Source: Mycobacterium sp. D16Q13 (lineage in GTDB: Bacteria > Actinomycetota > Actinomycetes > Mycobacteriales > Mycobacteriaceae). From it: a DNA stretch of 56,135 bases. Of this stretch, positions 7,675-17,173 are shown in pieces. Every line of letters starts with the position of its first letter. Within the stretch, counting starts at the first letter, position 1. Made by a program: the position numbers and the translations under genes. Location of the stretch: positions 1 to 56,135 of the forward strand of contig NZ_MAEW01000027.1 of the NCBI RefSeq assembly GCF_002013375.1, given 5' to 3'. A model generated the notes under the pieces. It saw only the letters and a program-made list of their open reading frames with translations, did not search any database and was not told the origin of the DNA.

Positions 7675-7721
7675 TATGTGTACGTACCGTACATTACATA
7701 TATGTACGGTACGTACACATA
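7675..7721. promoter_or_regulatory. 47-bp perfect inverted repeat, TetR operator
   Basis: Two 20-base arms (7675-7694 and 7702-7721) are perfect reverse complements with a 7-base spacer. Each arm holds smaller dyads built on GTAC (GTACGTAC, GTACCGTAC), so four overlapping half-sites may bind two TetR dimers. It covers the divergent promoter region and lies 21 bases from both start codons. Confidence 0.85.
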
Positions 7722-7741
7722 TGCAACAGAAGGGCTCCTCG

Positions 7742-8509
7742 ATGAAGATCACGGACAACACGGTGTTCATTCCCGGAGCCACGAGCGGGATCGGCCTGGA
7801 ACTCGCCCTGGCCTTGCAGGCCAAGGGCAACACCGTGATAGTCGGCGGGCGCCGCACCGAGCTACTCGAGCGCATCCGTGCTGAACATCCCGGCATCTCG
7901 GCTGTGCAGATCGACATCTCCGATCCGGAGAGCATTCACACCGCTGCCCAACGGATACTCACCGACCATCCGACCGTGAACATCCTCATCGCGATGGCAG
8001 GCATCATGCGCGTCGAAGACTGGCATCACCCCGAGTCATTCCTTCAGTCGGCCGAGGAGATCGTCACCACCAACGTGCTGGGCCCGATTCGCCTGATCGC
8101 CAACTTCATCGAGCACCTACAGGCCCAGCCCGAAGCCACCATCATCACGGTCTCGTCCGGGTTGGCTTTCGCGCCACTGAAGGTCACGCCCAGTTACAAC
8201 GCCTCTAAGGCCGCCATCCACATGCTCACTGAGTCGATTCGGCTGCAGCTCGCGGACACCCGGGTGACGGTCAAGGAACTCCAGCCACCCGCGGTTCGCA
8301 CAGACCTCATGCCGGGACAGCAAGAGAGTGACTTCGCGATGCCCCTGAAGGACTTCGTCGATGAAGTGGTCACCCTGCTGGAGACCCAGCCCGACGCCAC
8401 CGAAATCCAGGTAGAGCGGGTGAAGTTCCTGCGCTACGGCGAAGCACGCGGTGACTACGACGAAGTCGTCGCGACGCTCAACGCCTCCGATCCCCACGCT
8501 CGCCAGTAA
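7742..8509 (+). CDS. SDR-family oxidoreductase (DltE-like)
   Basis: A 255-residue short-chain dehydrogenase. It has the nucleotide-binding motif GATSGIG near residue 10, the DIS acidic site after strand 4, and the catalytic set Ser (VSSGLAF), Tyr and Lys (YNASK). The GGRRTELLERI segment after beta 2 suggests preference for NADP(H). The ATG at 7742 has AGAAGGGC upstream; the frame is open far 5' of this, but that region is antisense to the TetR gene and has no SDR content. Substrate unknown. It is almost certainly the target of the adjacent TetR regulator through the 47-bp palindrome. Confidence 0.9.
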   Translation: MKITDNTVFIPGATSGIGLELALALQAKGNTVIVGGRRTELLERIRAEHPGISAVQIDISDPESIHTAAQRILTDHPTVNILIAMAGIMRVEDWHHPESFLQSAEEIVTTNVLGPIRLIANFIEHLQAQPEATIITVSSGLAFAPLKVTPSYNASKAAIHMLTESIRLQLADTRVTVKELQPPAVRTDLMPGQQESDFAMPLKDFVDEVVTLLETQPDATEIQVERVKFLRYGEARGDYDEVVATLNASDPHARQ

Positions 8510-8565
8510 CGGGTGTCGCACACCTCACCTGGATACCTGGCGTCGCTCTTGCCAAGATTGAGTGG

Positions 8566-9501
<936 letters not shown>

Positions 9502-9528
9502 CCGCCGACATCCCCTTTGGAGGGCAGC

Positions 9529-11268
9529 ATGGCCCGTACCGTCTCGCAACTCATCGTCGACACCGTGAAAGCCGCCGGTGTTCAACGTATTTACGGCCTG
9601 CCCGGCGACTCGTTGAATGGCTTTACCGAGGCTCTGCGCCGCGACGGCACCGTGGAGTGGGTCCATGTGCGCCACGAAGAGGCGGCGGCATTCGCCGCGG
9701 GGGCAGAGGCGGCGCTGACGGGCACCCTCGCAGTGTGTGCCGCCAGCTGCGGCCCGGGCAATCTGCATCTCATCAACGGTCTCTTTGATGCCCACCGCAG
9801 TCGAGTCCCCGTCCTTGCGATTGCCTCGCACATACCCAGCGCCGAAATCGGCAGCGGCTACTTCCAGGAGACCCATCCGCAGAATCTGTTCGCCGAATGC
9901 AGCGTGTACAGCGAGCTGGTGAGCAGCGTCGAACAGCTGCCGTACGTCTTGGACACCGCCATCCGCGCGGCGCTGGACCAGCAAGGGGTGGCGGTCCTGA
10001 CAATCCCAGGAGACATCCTCAGCGCCAAGACAGATGCGGCGCCGCCCTCGGCGCCGATCGTCGCGGGCATCGGGACCCGCCTGCCGGACCCAGTGTCCCT
10101 GGAGCGAGCCGTCCGGGTGCTGAACGGATCCAGCGCGGTCACCATCCTCGCCGGGGCCGGCTGTGAGGGCGCCCATGCCGAGCTGCTGGAAGCTGCTCGT
10201 ATTCTCCAGGCGCCGATCGTGCACACGTTGCGCGGCAAGGAATTCGTCGAGTACGACAATCCGTTCGACGTCGGCATGACGGGCCTGCTGGGGTTCCGTT
10301 CCGGGTACGACGCACTCGAGGACACCGAGGTGCTGCTGATGCTCGGGACAGATTTCCCATATCGACAGTTCTATCCGCCGAAGGCCACCGTCGTTCAGGT
10401 CGATATCCGCGGTGAACACATCGGCCGACGTGTCCGGGTGGATGTCCCACTCATCGGTTCGGTGAAAGACACTTTGCAACAGCTCAATTCGATACTCCTT
10501 CCGCATTCCGAGGGCAAGCATCTAGAGCGCGCGAGAGAGAACTACACGCGCACGCGTGCTCAGCTCGACCGGTTGGCCGTGGACGATCGCAATCAGACGC
10601 CCGTGCGACCGGAACTTGTCGCACGCAGGATCGACGAGTTGGCGGACGAGGACGCGGTCTTCATCGCCGATGTCGGCACACCCGTCATCTGGGCCGCGCG
10701 CTACCTGTCCATGAATGGCCGACGGCGCCTGCTCGGTTCGTTCAACCACGGCAGCATGGCCAACGCCGTTCCCCAGGGAATCGGGGCACAGGCATCACAC
10801 CGAGGCCGCCAGATCGTCACCCTCTCCGGTGACGGCGGGCTGGCGATGATGCTAGGAGATCTCATCACGCTCACCCAGTCGCAGCTGCCCATCAAGATGG
10901 TGGTGTTCAACAATGGCGCGCTCAGCTTCGTGGAGCTGGAAATGAAGGCCGCTGGGATTGTGAACTACGGGACGGCCCTGGATAACCCGGTATTCGCTGA
11001 TGTCGCAACGGCTCTCGGGATTCACGGTGCGCGCGTGGAACGCCCCGACCAGCTCGATGCGGCGTTGTCGGAGGCCTTCAGTCACGATGGCCCGGCCCTC
11101 GTGGAGGTAGTCACCGCTCGCCAGGAGCTCTCGATTCCACCGACCATCACCGCCGCACAGGTGGCAGGCTTCTCGTTGTGGGCGACGAGGACCCTGCTGT
11201 CGGGGCGCGGCGACGAGCTCATCGACCTGGCCAAGACGAACCTCGGCGCGCGCCTGCGCCGCCGGTGA
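9529..11268 (+). CDS. poxB: Pyruvate oxidase/dehydrogenase (quinone), thiamine diphosphate-dependent
   Basis: A 579-residue ThDP enzyme closely following E. coli PoxB in wording: GDSLNGF, RHEEAAAFAAGAEA (with the activating Glu), CGPGNLHLINGLFD and IGSGYFQETHPQ in the first domain, a FAD-binding central domain, and the ThDP motif SGDGGLAMMLGDL ending in FNN. PoxB oxidises pyruvate to acetate and CO2 and passes electrons to membrane quinones; its C-terminal tail binds membranes. The ATG at 9529 follows TTGGAGGGCAGC; a TTG twelve bases earlier is less likely. No regulator is adjacent. Confident on family, slightly less on pyruvate as sole substrate. Confidence 0.88.
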   Translation: MARTVSQLIVDTVKAAGVQRIYGLPGDSLNGFTEALRRDGTVEWVHVRHEEAAAFAAGAEAALTGTLAVCAASCGPGNLHLINGLFDAHRSRVPVLAIASHIPSAEIGSGYFQETHPQNLFAECSVYSELVSSVEQLPYVLDTAIRAALDQQGVAVLTIPGDILSAKTDAAPPSAPIVAGIGTRLPDPVSLERAVRVLNGSSAVTILAGAGCEGAHAELLEAARILQAPIVHTLRGKEFVEYDNPFDVGMTGLLGFRSGYDALEDTEVLLMLGTDFPYRQFYPPKATVVQVDIRGEHIGRRVRVDVPLIGSVKDTLQQLNSILLPHSEGKHLERARENYTRTRAQLDRLAVDDRNQTPVRPELVARRIDELADEDAVFIADVGTPVIWAARYLSMNGRRRLLGSFNHGSMANAVPQGIGAQASHRGRQIVTLSGDGGLAMMLGDLITLTQSQLPIKMVVFNNGALSFVELEMKAAGIVNYGTALDNPVFADVATALGIHGARVERPDQLDAALSEAFSHDGPALVEVVTARQELSIPPTITAAQVAGFSLWATRTLLSGRGDELIDLAKTNLGARLRRR

Positions 11269-11368
11269 GTCGCACTAGGGATTCTCCGAGTTATCCACAA
11301 ACCGTGGCTTGTCCCCAACGGCGGGTTGGTACACGTGCTGCTCAACAGATTTCCCTAAGATCGAAAAT

Positions 11369-12706
11369 ATGTTCGATTCATTGCGCGACGCGGATCTGAT
11401 CGATGTGATCACGTCGGCACAGCGTGCCGAGGCGCAAGCTTGCGCCCGACGGCTGGACGCTATCGGCGTGCTCGTCGACCGGCACGCAGACCTCGACAAG
11501 GCCGATGCGCGTGACCGTCACCCCCTGGATCGCTGGGACAGGATCGCCGCCGAAATTTCCGCGGCTCAGGGCATCACCCAGGCATTGGCCTCCAGCCAGA
11601 TGCGGTATGCCCAGGTTCTGCGGCACCGCCTCACAGCGGTCGCTGAACGCTTCGCCGCTGGTGATCTTGACTATCGGACTGTCGCACTGATCGTCAACCG
11701 CACCGAACTCGTCGAGAGCGACACGGTGGTGACGCAGGTGGACACTGCGATCGTGCAGGCCCTGCCGCGCTGGGCGCGCTGGTCCCACAAGCGCATCACC
11801 GCCGCACTTGATGCGTTGGTGCTTCGCTTCGATCGGGATGCCGTGCGGCGCAACAGATCCGCGAGCGAGGGCCGCCATATAGAGATCCGCCCCGTCGGTA
11901 ACGGGGAACCCGTCGCCGAGATCTGGGGCACCTTGCAGGCCACCCACGCCGTCGCGCTGGACAAACGCCTCGATCTTCTGGCAGCGACCGTGTGCCCGAC
12001 AGATCCACGCACCAAGGCCCAGCGGCGTGCCGACGCGGTCGGCGCATTGACACGCGGTCTTGATCAGATGCGTTGCACCTGTGGACGTCCCGAATGCACT
12101 GGGCGCAATGTCTCCGATATCGCGGTCGTCGTCAACGTGGTCGTCAACCAATCCACCCTCAATGGTCAGGACGATATACCTGCCCATGTCCCCGGCTTCG
12201 GGGTGCTCGCCGCCGAGCAGGCCCGCGTCGTGGCCGCCGACGCCCGCACTCGCGCGCTCACTGATTGCCACAGCACCGGGTACCGGCCCTCGGGCAGCCT
12301 TGCTGCCTTTGTACGCTCGCGCGACCAGCTGTGCCGATTCCCAGGTTGCGAGGCAGCAGCCGACCGGACGGATATCGACCACACCGTGCCCTGGGCTGTG
12401 GGTGGTCCTACCACCGGCACCAATCTGAAGGCGTTGTGCCGCAAGCATCATCTGCTGAAGACCTTTGGCCGCTGGACCGAGATCCAAGGACCCGACGGCA
12501 CCGTGCTGTGGAAGGCGCCGACGGGGCACACCTATGTCACCACTCCCGCCAGCCGGTTCCTCTTCCCCACCCTTACCCGCCAGCGCACCCGAAAACAGGA
12601 ACGCGACCGCCGGCGCCAGTCGGAACGAAGCCTCAACCGTCAAGAACGATTACAACGCGAAGCGGCCCTGGCCGCACTCACCGCCCACGACCCGCCACCC
12701 TTCTAG
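11369..12706 (+). CDS. DUF222/HNH endonuclease-domain protein (13E12 repeat family)
   Basis: A 445-residue member of the multicopy mycobacterial 13E12 family. The N-terminal DUF222 region (about residues 10-290) is helical. The HNH nuclease motif follows near 321-368: CRFPGC, DIDHTVPWAVGGPT, NLKALCRKHHLLK, with paired Cys for structural zinc and the catalytic His. The tail is strongly basic and Gln/Arg-rich (RQRTRKQERDRRRQSE). The ATG at 11369 is chosen because the family starts MFD; an in-frame extension to 11309 is not family-like. Members are scattered through mycobacterial genomes and some serve as prophage integration sites; their function is unsettled. Confidence 0.87.
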   Translation: MFDSLRDADLIDVITSAQRAEAQACARRLDAIGVLVDRHADLDKADARDRHPLDRWDRIAAEISAAQGITQALASSQMRYAQVLRHRLTAVAERFAAGDLDYRTVALIVNRTELVESDTVVTQVDTAIVQALPRWARWSHKRITAALDALVLRFDRDAVRRNRSASEGRHIEIRPVGNGEPVAEIWGTLQATHAVALDKRLDLLAATVCPTDPRTKAQRRADAVGALTRGLDQMRCTCGRPECTGRNVSDIAVVVNVVVNQSTLNGQDDIPAHVPGFGVLAAEQARVVAADARTRALTDCHSTGYRPSGSLAAFVRSRDQLCRFPGCEAAADRTDIDHTVPWAVGGPTTGTNLKALCRKHHLLKTFGRWTEIQGPDGTVLWKAPTGHTYVTTPASRFLFPTLTRQRTRKQERDRRRQSERSLNRQERLQREAALAALTAHDPPPF

Positions 12707-12716
12707 GCGCCGTGGG

Positions 12717-13352
12717 CTACTCCGGCCAGCTGTTCGCCCGAATCAACTCCACCAGATCGTCCCGCACAAATGACGGGTCGAAATGCGCGAGCACGTCGGC
12801 GTTCATGTTGCCGAACGTGCTGCGCGGCCGGTGCCGATTGCCCTCGAAGAAAGCGTTCAGAATCCTGTTCTTGAAATCGGGCCGCGGGTGCACCGCCGTC
12901 ACGGCATCCAAATCTTTGGCAGACAACGCATCCCGCTCAATGCCAACCACATCGGTTTCCACCCCGGCGGTGACCAGGGCCACCTCCGGGCTGAGGAATT
13001 CAGTAACCCCGGGCGTGGTGTGCAGCGCGATCGCGAGCCACACATTCTGGGCGTCCTCGGTGCCTACTCCGCGTTCGGTCAGAAAGTCGCGGGCGGCATT
13101 GGCGCCGTCGACCTCGAACCGCAGCTGCGAGTCCCGGAACCCCTCAGTGAGGCCGATGTCATGGAACATCGCGCCGGCGTACAGCAGCTCCAGATCGGGT
13201 TTCACGCCGCGACGCTGACCCTGCAGCGCACCGAAGAGATACACCCGGCGAGAGTGGTGAAACAGCAGGTCGTCCTCGGTGTCGCGGATGTACTCGGTGA
13301 TCTCGCGCGCCAGTGGCGTGTTAGGGATCTCGACTCCGGCAATATCGGTCAT
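12717..13352 (-). CDS. HD-domain metal-dependent phosphohydrolase-like protein
   Basis: A 211-residue protein with the HD pattern: His in LLFHHSRRVYLF (near residue 34), His-Asp in AGAMFHDIGL (near 64), and a later Asp. The arrangement resembles the cyanamide hydratase/HDIG-like subgroup, common as stand-alone enzymes in actinobacteria. The ATG at 13352 is preceded by AAAGGAC; the frame continues upstream but there overlaps the divergent regulator's promoter. It is head-to-head with a GlxA-type regulator gene, which is the likely controller. Confidence 0.83.
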   Translation of the reverse strand: MTDIAGVEIPNTPLAREITEYIRDTEDDLLFHHSRRVYLFGALQGQRRGVKPDLELLYAGAMFHDIGLTEGFRDSQLRFEVDGANAARDFLTERGVGTEDAQNVWLAIALHTTPGVTEFLSPEVALVTAGVETDVVGIERDALSAKDLDAVTAVHPRPDFKNRILNAFFEGNRHRPRSTFGNMNADVLAHFDPSFVRDDLVELIRANSWPE

Positions 13353-13488
13353 CGCATGTCCTTTGTCTGGTGGAACTCTGTCAGCTACGAGTCTCTGGCC
13401 ACATGGCTCGCCGGTGAGAGGTGCAGAGCAGTCGTCGATCCCACACATCCGGACATGTGCGCGGGTGCGCATCTGCGATCCTGAGGTC

Positions 13489-14448
13489 ATGTCCGACGCA
13501 CGGCTCATCACGATCGTTGTGTTCGACGGCATGAAGCTGCTCGACCTGGCCGGGCCCGCCGAGGTGTTCGCCGAGGCCAACCGATTCGGCGCGAACTACA
13601 GGTTGATGGTGGCGTCGGTCGACGGCAGGGACGTGGCAACATCCGTCGGGTCACCCTTTTCGGTGACCGGGACGATCGACTCCATAGAGTCCACGGATAC
13701 CGTGCTGGTGGCAGGCGGCGACGTGTTGATCGGGCGCCCACTGGACCCCGCACTTGTGGACGCCCTGGCCCGCATACCCGCACGCTGCCGGCGTATCGCA
13801 TCCATCTGCACAGGTGCCTTCCTGCTGGCCCAGGCAGGTGTACTCGACCATCGTCGTGCCACCACACATTGGCGCCATACGGGTCTGCTGCAACGTGCAT
13901 TCCCCAACATCACCGTCGAGCCCGATGCGATCTTCGTCAGGGACGCAAACGTTTTCACCTCGGCCGGGGTGTCCGCGGGGATCGACTTGGCGCTGGCGCT
14001 CGTCGAGGATGACTACGGCTCCGACATCGTGCGCGAAGTGGCCCGATCGCTGGTCGTCTATCTCAAGCGCGCGGGCGGACAATCTCAGTTCTCGGTCTTC
14101 GTCGAGTCGGCGCCACCCGCGGGCTCGGCACTGCGTCCGGCAACCGATGCCATCGCCGCCGACCCCGCCGACAATCACAGTGTCCAGAAGCTGGCCGCAC
14201 GAGCGGCGCTGAGCACCCGCCAGCTCACACGGCTCTTTCACACCGAATTAGGCACTACGCCAGCCAGATACGTAGAACTCGTCCGAATCGACGCGGCCCG
14301 TGGCGCCCTGGATGCGGGAAACACCGTCGCGCAGGCAGCTCGAATCGCGGGCTTCGGGAGCGCGGAGACGCTGCGGCGGGTGTTCGTCAACGAGCTGGGA
14401 GTCTCACCGAAGGCCTACCGCGACCGCTTCCATACCGCCGCGCGCTAG
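13489..14448 (+). CDS. GlxA-family transcriptional regulator (DJ-1/PfpI domain + AraC HTH)
   Basis: A 319-residue regulator with an N-terminal class I glutamine amidotransferase-like DJ-1/PfpI domain (about 5-180, with the nucleophile-elbow Cys107 in SICTGAFLL) and a C-terminal AraC double helix-turn-helix (about 220-315, LSTRQLTRLFHTELGTTPARYV and AGFGSAETLRRVF). In this family the DJ-1 domain senses a small molecule rather than acting as a protease. The ATG at 13489 has CTGAGG close upstream. It is divergent from the HD-domain gene; an imperfect dyad CACAT-N6-ATGTG lies at 13444-13459 between them. Its stop overlaps the end of the convergent MBL gene by four bases. Confidence 0.9.
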   Translation: MSDARLITIVVFDGMKLLDLAGPAEVFAEANRFGANYRLMVASVDGRDVATSVGSPFSVTGTIDSIESTDTVLVAGGDVLIGRPLDPALVDALARIPARCRRIASICTGAFLLAQAGVLDHRRATTHWRHTGLLQRAFPNITVEPDAIFVRDANVFTSAGVSAGIDLALALVEDDYGSDIVREVARSLVVYLKRAGGQSQFSVFVESAPPAGSALRPATDAIAADPADNHSVQKLAARAALSTRQLTRLFHTELGTTPARYVELVRIDAARGALDAGNTVAQAARIAGFGSAETLRRVFVNELGVSPKAYRDRFHTAAR

Positions 14449-15068
14449 TGGCCGCGCGCCACCCAATCGTCGTAGTGCACGATCTCGTCGCCGATGGTGG
14501 TCGTATCGCCGTGACCGGTGTAGACCACCGTGTCCGCGGGAAGCGGGCCGAGGCGCCCCGAGATGGACTGCAGAATGGTCGGGAAATCGGAGAACGATCG
14601 CCCGGTGGCACCCGGTCCGCCCTGGAACAGGGTGTCTCCCGAGAACACCGCTCGCAGTTCAGGCGCGTACCAGCACACCGAGCCCGGGGAATGGCCCGGC
14701 GTGTGCAGAGCGTGCAGTTCCAGGCCGCCGACCGGCAGCACCATATCGTCTTCGACGCCCCGGAACTCTTTGTCCGGGTGCGTCATTCGCCATAACATGT
14801 CGTCGGCCGGATGCAGCAGCACCGGGGCATCAAGGGCCTGGCTCAGCTGCGGGGCGACGGTGATGTGGTCGTTGTGGCCGTGGGTGCACACCACCGCGAC
14901 GACGTTGCGTCCGGCGACCGCGTCGATGATCGGCTCTGCCGAATGCGCGGCATCGAAGACCACCACGTCATCGCCGTCACCAACGATCCAGATGTTGTTG
15001 TCGACTTCCCAGCTGCCGCCGTCGAGCTCGAAGGTCCCGCGCGTGACGACCCGTTCGATTCCGCTCAT
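14445..15068 (-). CDS. MBL-fold metallo-hydrolase (glyoxalase II-like)
   Basis: A 207-residue metallo-beta-lactamase fold enzyme with the complete metal motif THGHNDH (His63, His65, Asp67, His68), followed by HTPGHSPGSVCWY and GDTLFQGGPGATGRSFSDF, then YTGHGDTTTIGDE at the end. The GATGRSDF-like loop is typical of glyoxalase II/hydroxyacylglutathione hydrolase-like and persulfide dioxygenase-like proteins. In actinobacteria such enzymes likely act on mycothiol thioesters, but the substrate is unproven. It is 21 bases downstream of the epimerase gene and probably shares its transcript. Confidence 0.88.
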   Translation of the reverse strand: MSGIERVVTRGTFELDGGSWEVDNNIWIVGDGDDVVVFDAAHSAEPIIDAVAGRNVVAVVCTHGHNDHITVAPQLSQALDAPVLLHPADDMLWRMTHPDKEFRGVEDDMVLPVGGLELHALHTPGHSPGSVCWYAPELRAVFSGDTLFQGGPGATGRSFSDFPTILQSISGRLGPLPADTVVYTGHGDTTTIGDEIVHYDDWVARGH

Positions 15069-15089
15069 CCATCGACCTTTCGCATCGTC

Positions 15090-16145
15090 TCAGTATTGCG
15101 GATCGCCCCAGCACCGTTCGATCGCGCGCCACGGATCGGCGAATTGTCCGCCCATCCCGCGGTATGGCGACTGGGTTCTGAGCACGGCACGCACGATGGG
15201 CGCTGCCAGCCGCATCGGCCCACGCCTCCACCCCACCGCGGCACTGGTCTCGGAGTGCATCGCAGGTAACGAGTGTCGCTGGAAACCCAGAACCTGCTGG
15301 GAACGCTCTGTGTCCATCCAATCGGTGACGAACCAGCTGCGATCCTCGTCGGGATCGCCCGGACGTCCAGCCGGAATGCCGCCGGCGAGCCCCATGGCGG
15401 CGGCCGTTTCCGACGCCACGGCCGACTGAGTGGTGCGGTGAGAGCCGTCGCCACCGATCAGGAAGACCTCGCGCACGTGGCCCGTCGATATCGCGGCACA
15501 GAAGGCGTGCGCGACGTCGCGCACATCGACGGTCTGGATCCGGCCGTCCGAGGGAAGTACCGCCTCGAATCGCAGCAGATTGGGATCGATACTCCAGCGA
15601 GGAGTCGCCGTCAGTACCCCGCCAAGACGCAGCACCACCCAGTCCAGGCCCGACGACCGCACCAGATTCTCCGCCGCGACCTTATGGGCGCCGTAGAGGT
15701 CACTGGGATTGACCGGTGTGTCCGCTGTGAGCAATCCCTTGTCGCGATGGGGATTCCGGGCGCCATACACGGCAACGCTGGAGGCCAGGACGAACCGCGC
15801 CGGTGACGCCAGGTTCGCGGCCGCAGACAGCAGGAAACCAGTCGCGTCGACGTTGACCGCCTGCGCCACTCTCCGATTCGTGTAGCAGAACGGCGGGATC
15901 AGCGCCGCCAGGTGCACAATCGCGCCGGGCGCGGTGGACTCGACCAACGAGGTGACCTCGGCGGCGGACGTGAGGTCCGCCCACCGCACCTCGACCCCGG
16001 CCGGAACACGCTGGGCACTCTGAAGGTTCGCCGGGGTGTGCAGGTCCGTCGCGACTATGGCGCAACCCTGCGCCGCGAGAGCATCCACCACAGCGGACCC
16101 CACCAGGCCGAACGCGCCGGTTACCAGAACACGATCGCTGGTCAC
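15090..16145 (-). CDS. NAD-dependent epimerase/dehydratase (extended SDR)
   Basis: A 351-residue extended SDR protein. It has the Rossmann motif TGAFGLVG at the N-terminus, LTSAAEV and HLAALIPP loops, and the catalytic YGAHK (Tyr, Lys) with an upstream Ser in LASSVAVYG. These enzymes act on nucleotide sugars or sterol-like alcohols; the exact substrate is not readable. The GTG at 16145 is chosen because TTTGGAGG lies about five bases upstream; a TTG at 16157 would sit inside that ribosome site. The upstream region has two GACA-N2-TGTC boxes that may be operators. Confidence 0.87.
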   Translation of the reverse strand: MTSDRVLVTGAFGLVGSAVVDALAAQGCAIVATDLHTPANLQSAQRVPAGVEVRWADLTSAAEVTSLVESTAPGAIVHLAALIPPFCYTNRRVAQAVNVDATGFLLSAAANLASPARFVLASSVAVYGARNPHRDKGLLTADTPVNPSDLYGAHKVAAENLVRSSGLDWVVLRLGGVLTATPRWSIDPNLLRFEAVLPSDGRIQTVDVRDVAHAFCAAISTGHVREVFLIGGDGSHRTTQSAVASETAAAMGLAGGIPAGRPGDPDEDRSWFVTDWMDTERSQQVLGFQRHSLPAMHSETSAAVGWRRGPMRLAAPIVRAVLRTQSPYRGMGGQFADPWRAIERCWGDPQY

Positions 16146-16160
16146 ATCAACCTCCAAATA

Positions 16161-16248
16161 GACAAGTGTCCAGGTACTGAACTGCTTGTGGCCGAGGCCG
16201 GGTACGGGTCAGACCTCATCCACTATTACCCAAAACCAGACACCTGTC
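16161..16248. promoter_or_regulatory. Pair of GACA-N2-TGTC boxes in divergent promoter region
   Basis: Two 10-base palindromes of the same form, GACAAGTGTC (16161-16170) and GACACCTGTC (16239-16248), both continue with CAGG and stand between the epimerase and the interrupted patatin gene. Each box lies near one of the two divergent starts, suggesting a shared, unlinked TetR-like or other dimeric regulator. No candidate regulator is adjacent. Confidence 0.5.
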
Positions 16249-16301
16249 CAGGATGGTTTATGTGGCGACCCCGCGCTCCGGTAGATCGCTAGTGTTGCGC
16301 T

Positions 16302-17147
16302 ATGACAACGGCGTTTGTGTTGTCCGGTGGCGCCAGCCTCGGGTCGATCCAAGTCGGCATGCTGCTGGCCTTGACGGAGGCGGGCATCGTCCCCGACCTG
16401 ATCGTCGGAACGTCGGTGGGTGCGCTCAACGGCGGCTGGCTGGCCGCCCGATCCGACATGGATGGCGTGAATGCGCTCGCTGACCTCTGGCGGTCACTCT
16501 CCCGTAGCGACGTCTTCCCCACCAATCTGTATACCGGGTTCCTCGGATTCGTCGGTCGTCGACGCAGCCTGGTTTCTGATTCGGGTCTGCGTCGTCTCTT
16601 GAAGGAAAACTTGGAGTTTCGCAGACTTGAAGACGCTCCCATTCCACTGCATGTCGTGGCGACCGACGTGCTCACCGGCAAGGACGTTCTGCTATCCAGC
16701 GGCGATCCGATCGACGCGATTGCTGCCAGCGCCGCGGTGCCCGCCGTGCTGCCACCGGTAACCATCGACGGACGGGTCTTCATCGATGGTGGCGTGGTGA
16801 ACAACACCCCACTCTCCCATGCCGTTTCGTTGGGTGCCGATGAGATCTGGGTGCTGCCCACCGGCTACGCCTGTGCACTTCGCGAGGCTCCGAAGGGGGC
16901 GCTGGCCATGGCGCTGCACGCCACCACGCTGGCCATCAACCAGCGCCTGGCCGTCGACGTGGCCCGCTTCTAGCAGACCGTCGAGCTGCGGGTGGTGCCA
17001 GCACTCTGTCCGGTCCGTATCTCACCGATCGACTTCTCACATTCGGGTGAGCTCATCACCCGCGCACGTCAGCAGACCCTCAGGTGGCTACTCATGCCAC
17101 CATTCAAGATCAATCAGGCGGATCTGCTGGAACATCACCACGACTGA
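16302..17147 (+). pseudogene. Patatin-like phospholipase interrupted by in-frame TAG at 16971
   Basis: Reading from ATG 16302 gives a patatin domain with LSGGASLGS oxyanion loop, GTSVG nucleophile (Ser38) and IDGG (Asp162). At codon 224 a TAG (16971-16973) stops translation after VDVARF. The same frame then continues without change for 57 more codons to TGA 17145, with GC-rich third positions and plausible protein (VPALCPVRISPIDFSHSGEL), which is the normal patatin C-terminus. A single substitution of CAG (or similar) to TAG explains this. The truncated 223-residue product keeps the Ser-Asp dyad, so it could retain activity; it may also be decay or a sequencing error. The neighbour gene downstream is also damaged. 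Confidence 0.75.
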
Positions 17148-17173
17148 GCGCAACAAGCTGCGATACTGACCGC

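Noticed and set aside
6992..7741. 5' extension of the SDR reading frame upstream of 7742
   Set aside because: It is antisense to the tetR gene, lacks SDR content, and a good ribosome site precedes ATG 7742.
11291..11299. Replication origin signal
   Set aside because: A single DnaA-like box, without clustered boxes, an AT-rich element or dnaA/dnaN neighbours.
11378..12643. Long leftward open frame opposite the 13E12-type gene
   Set aside because: Antisense shadow of a clear DUF222/HNH protein.
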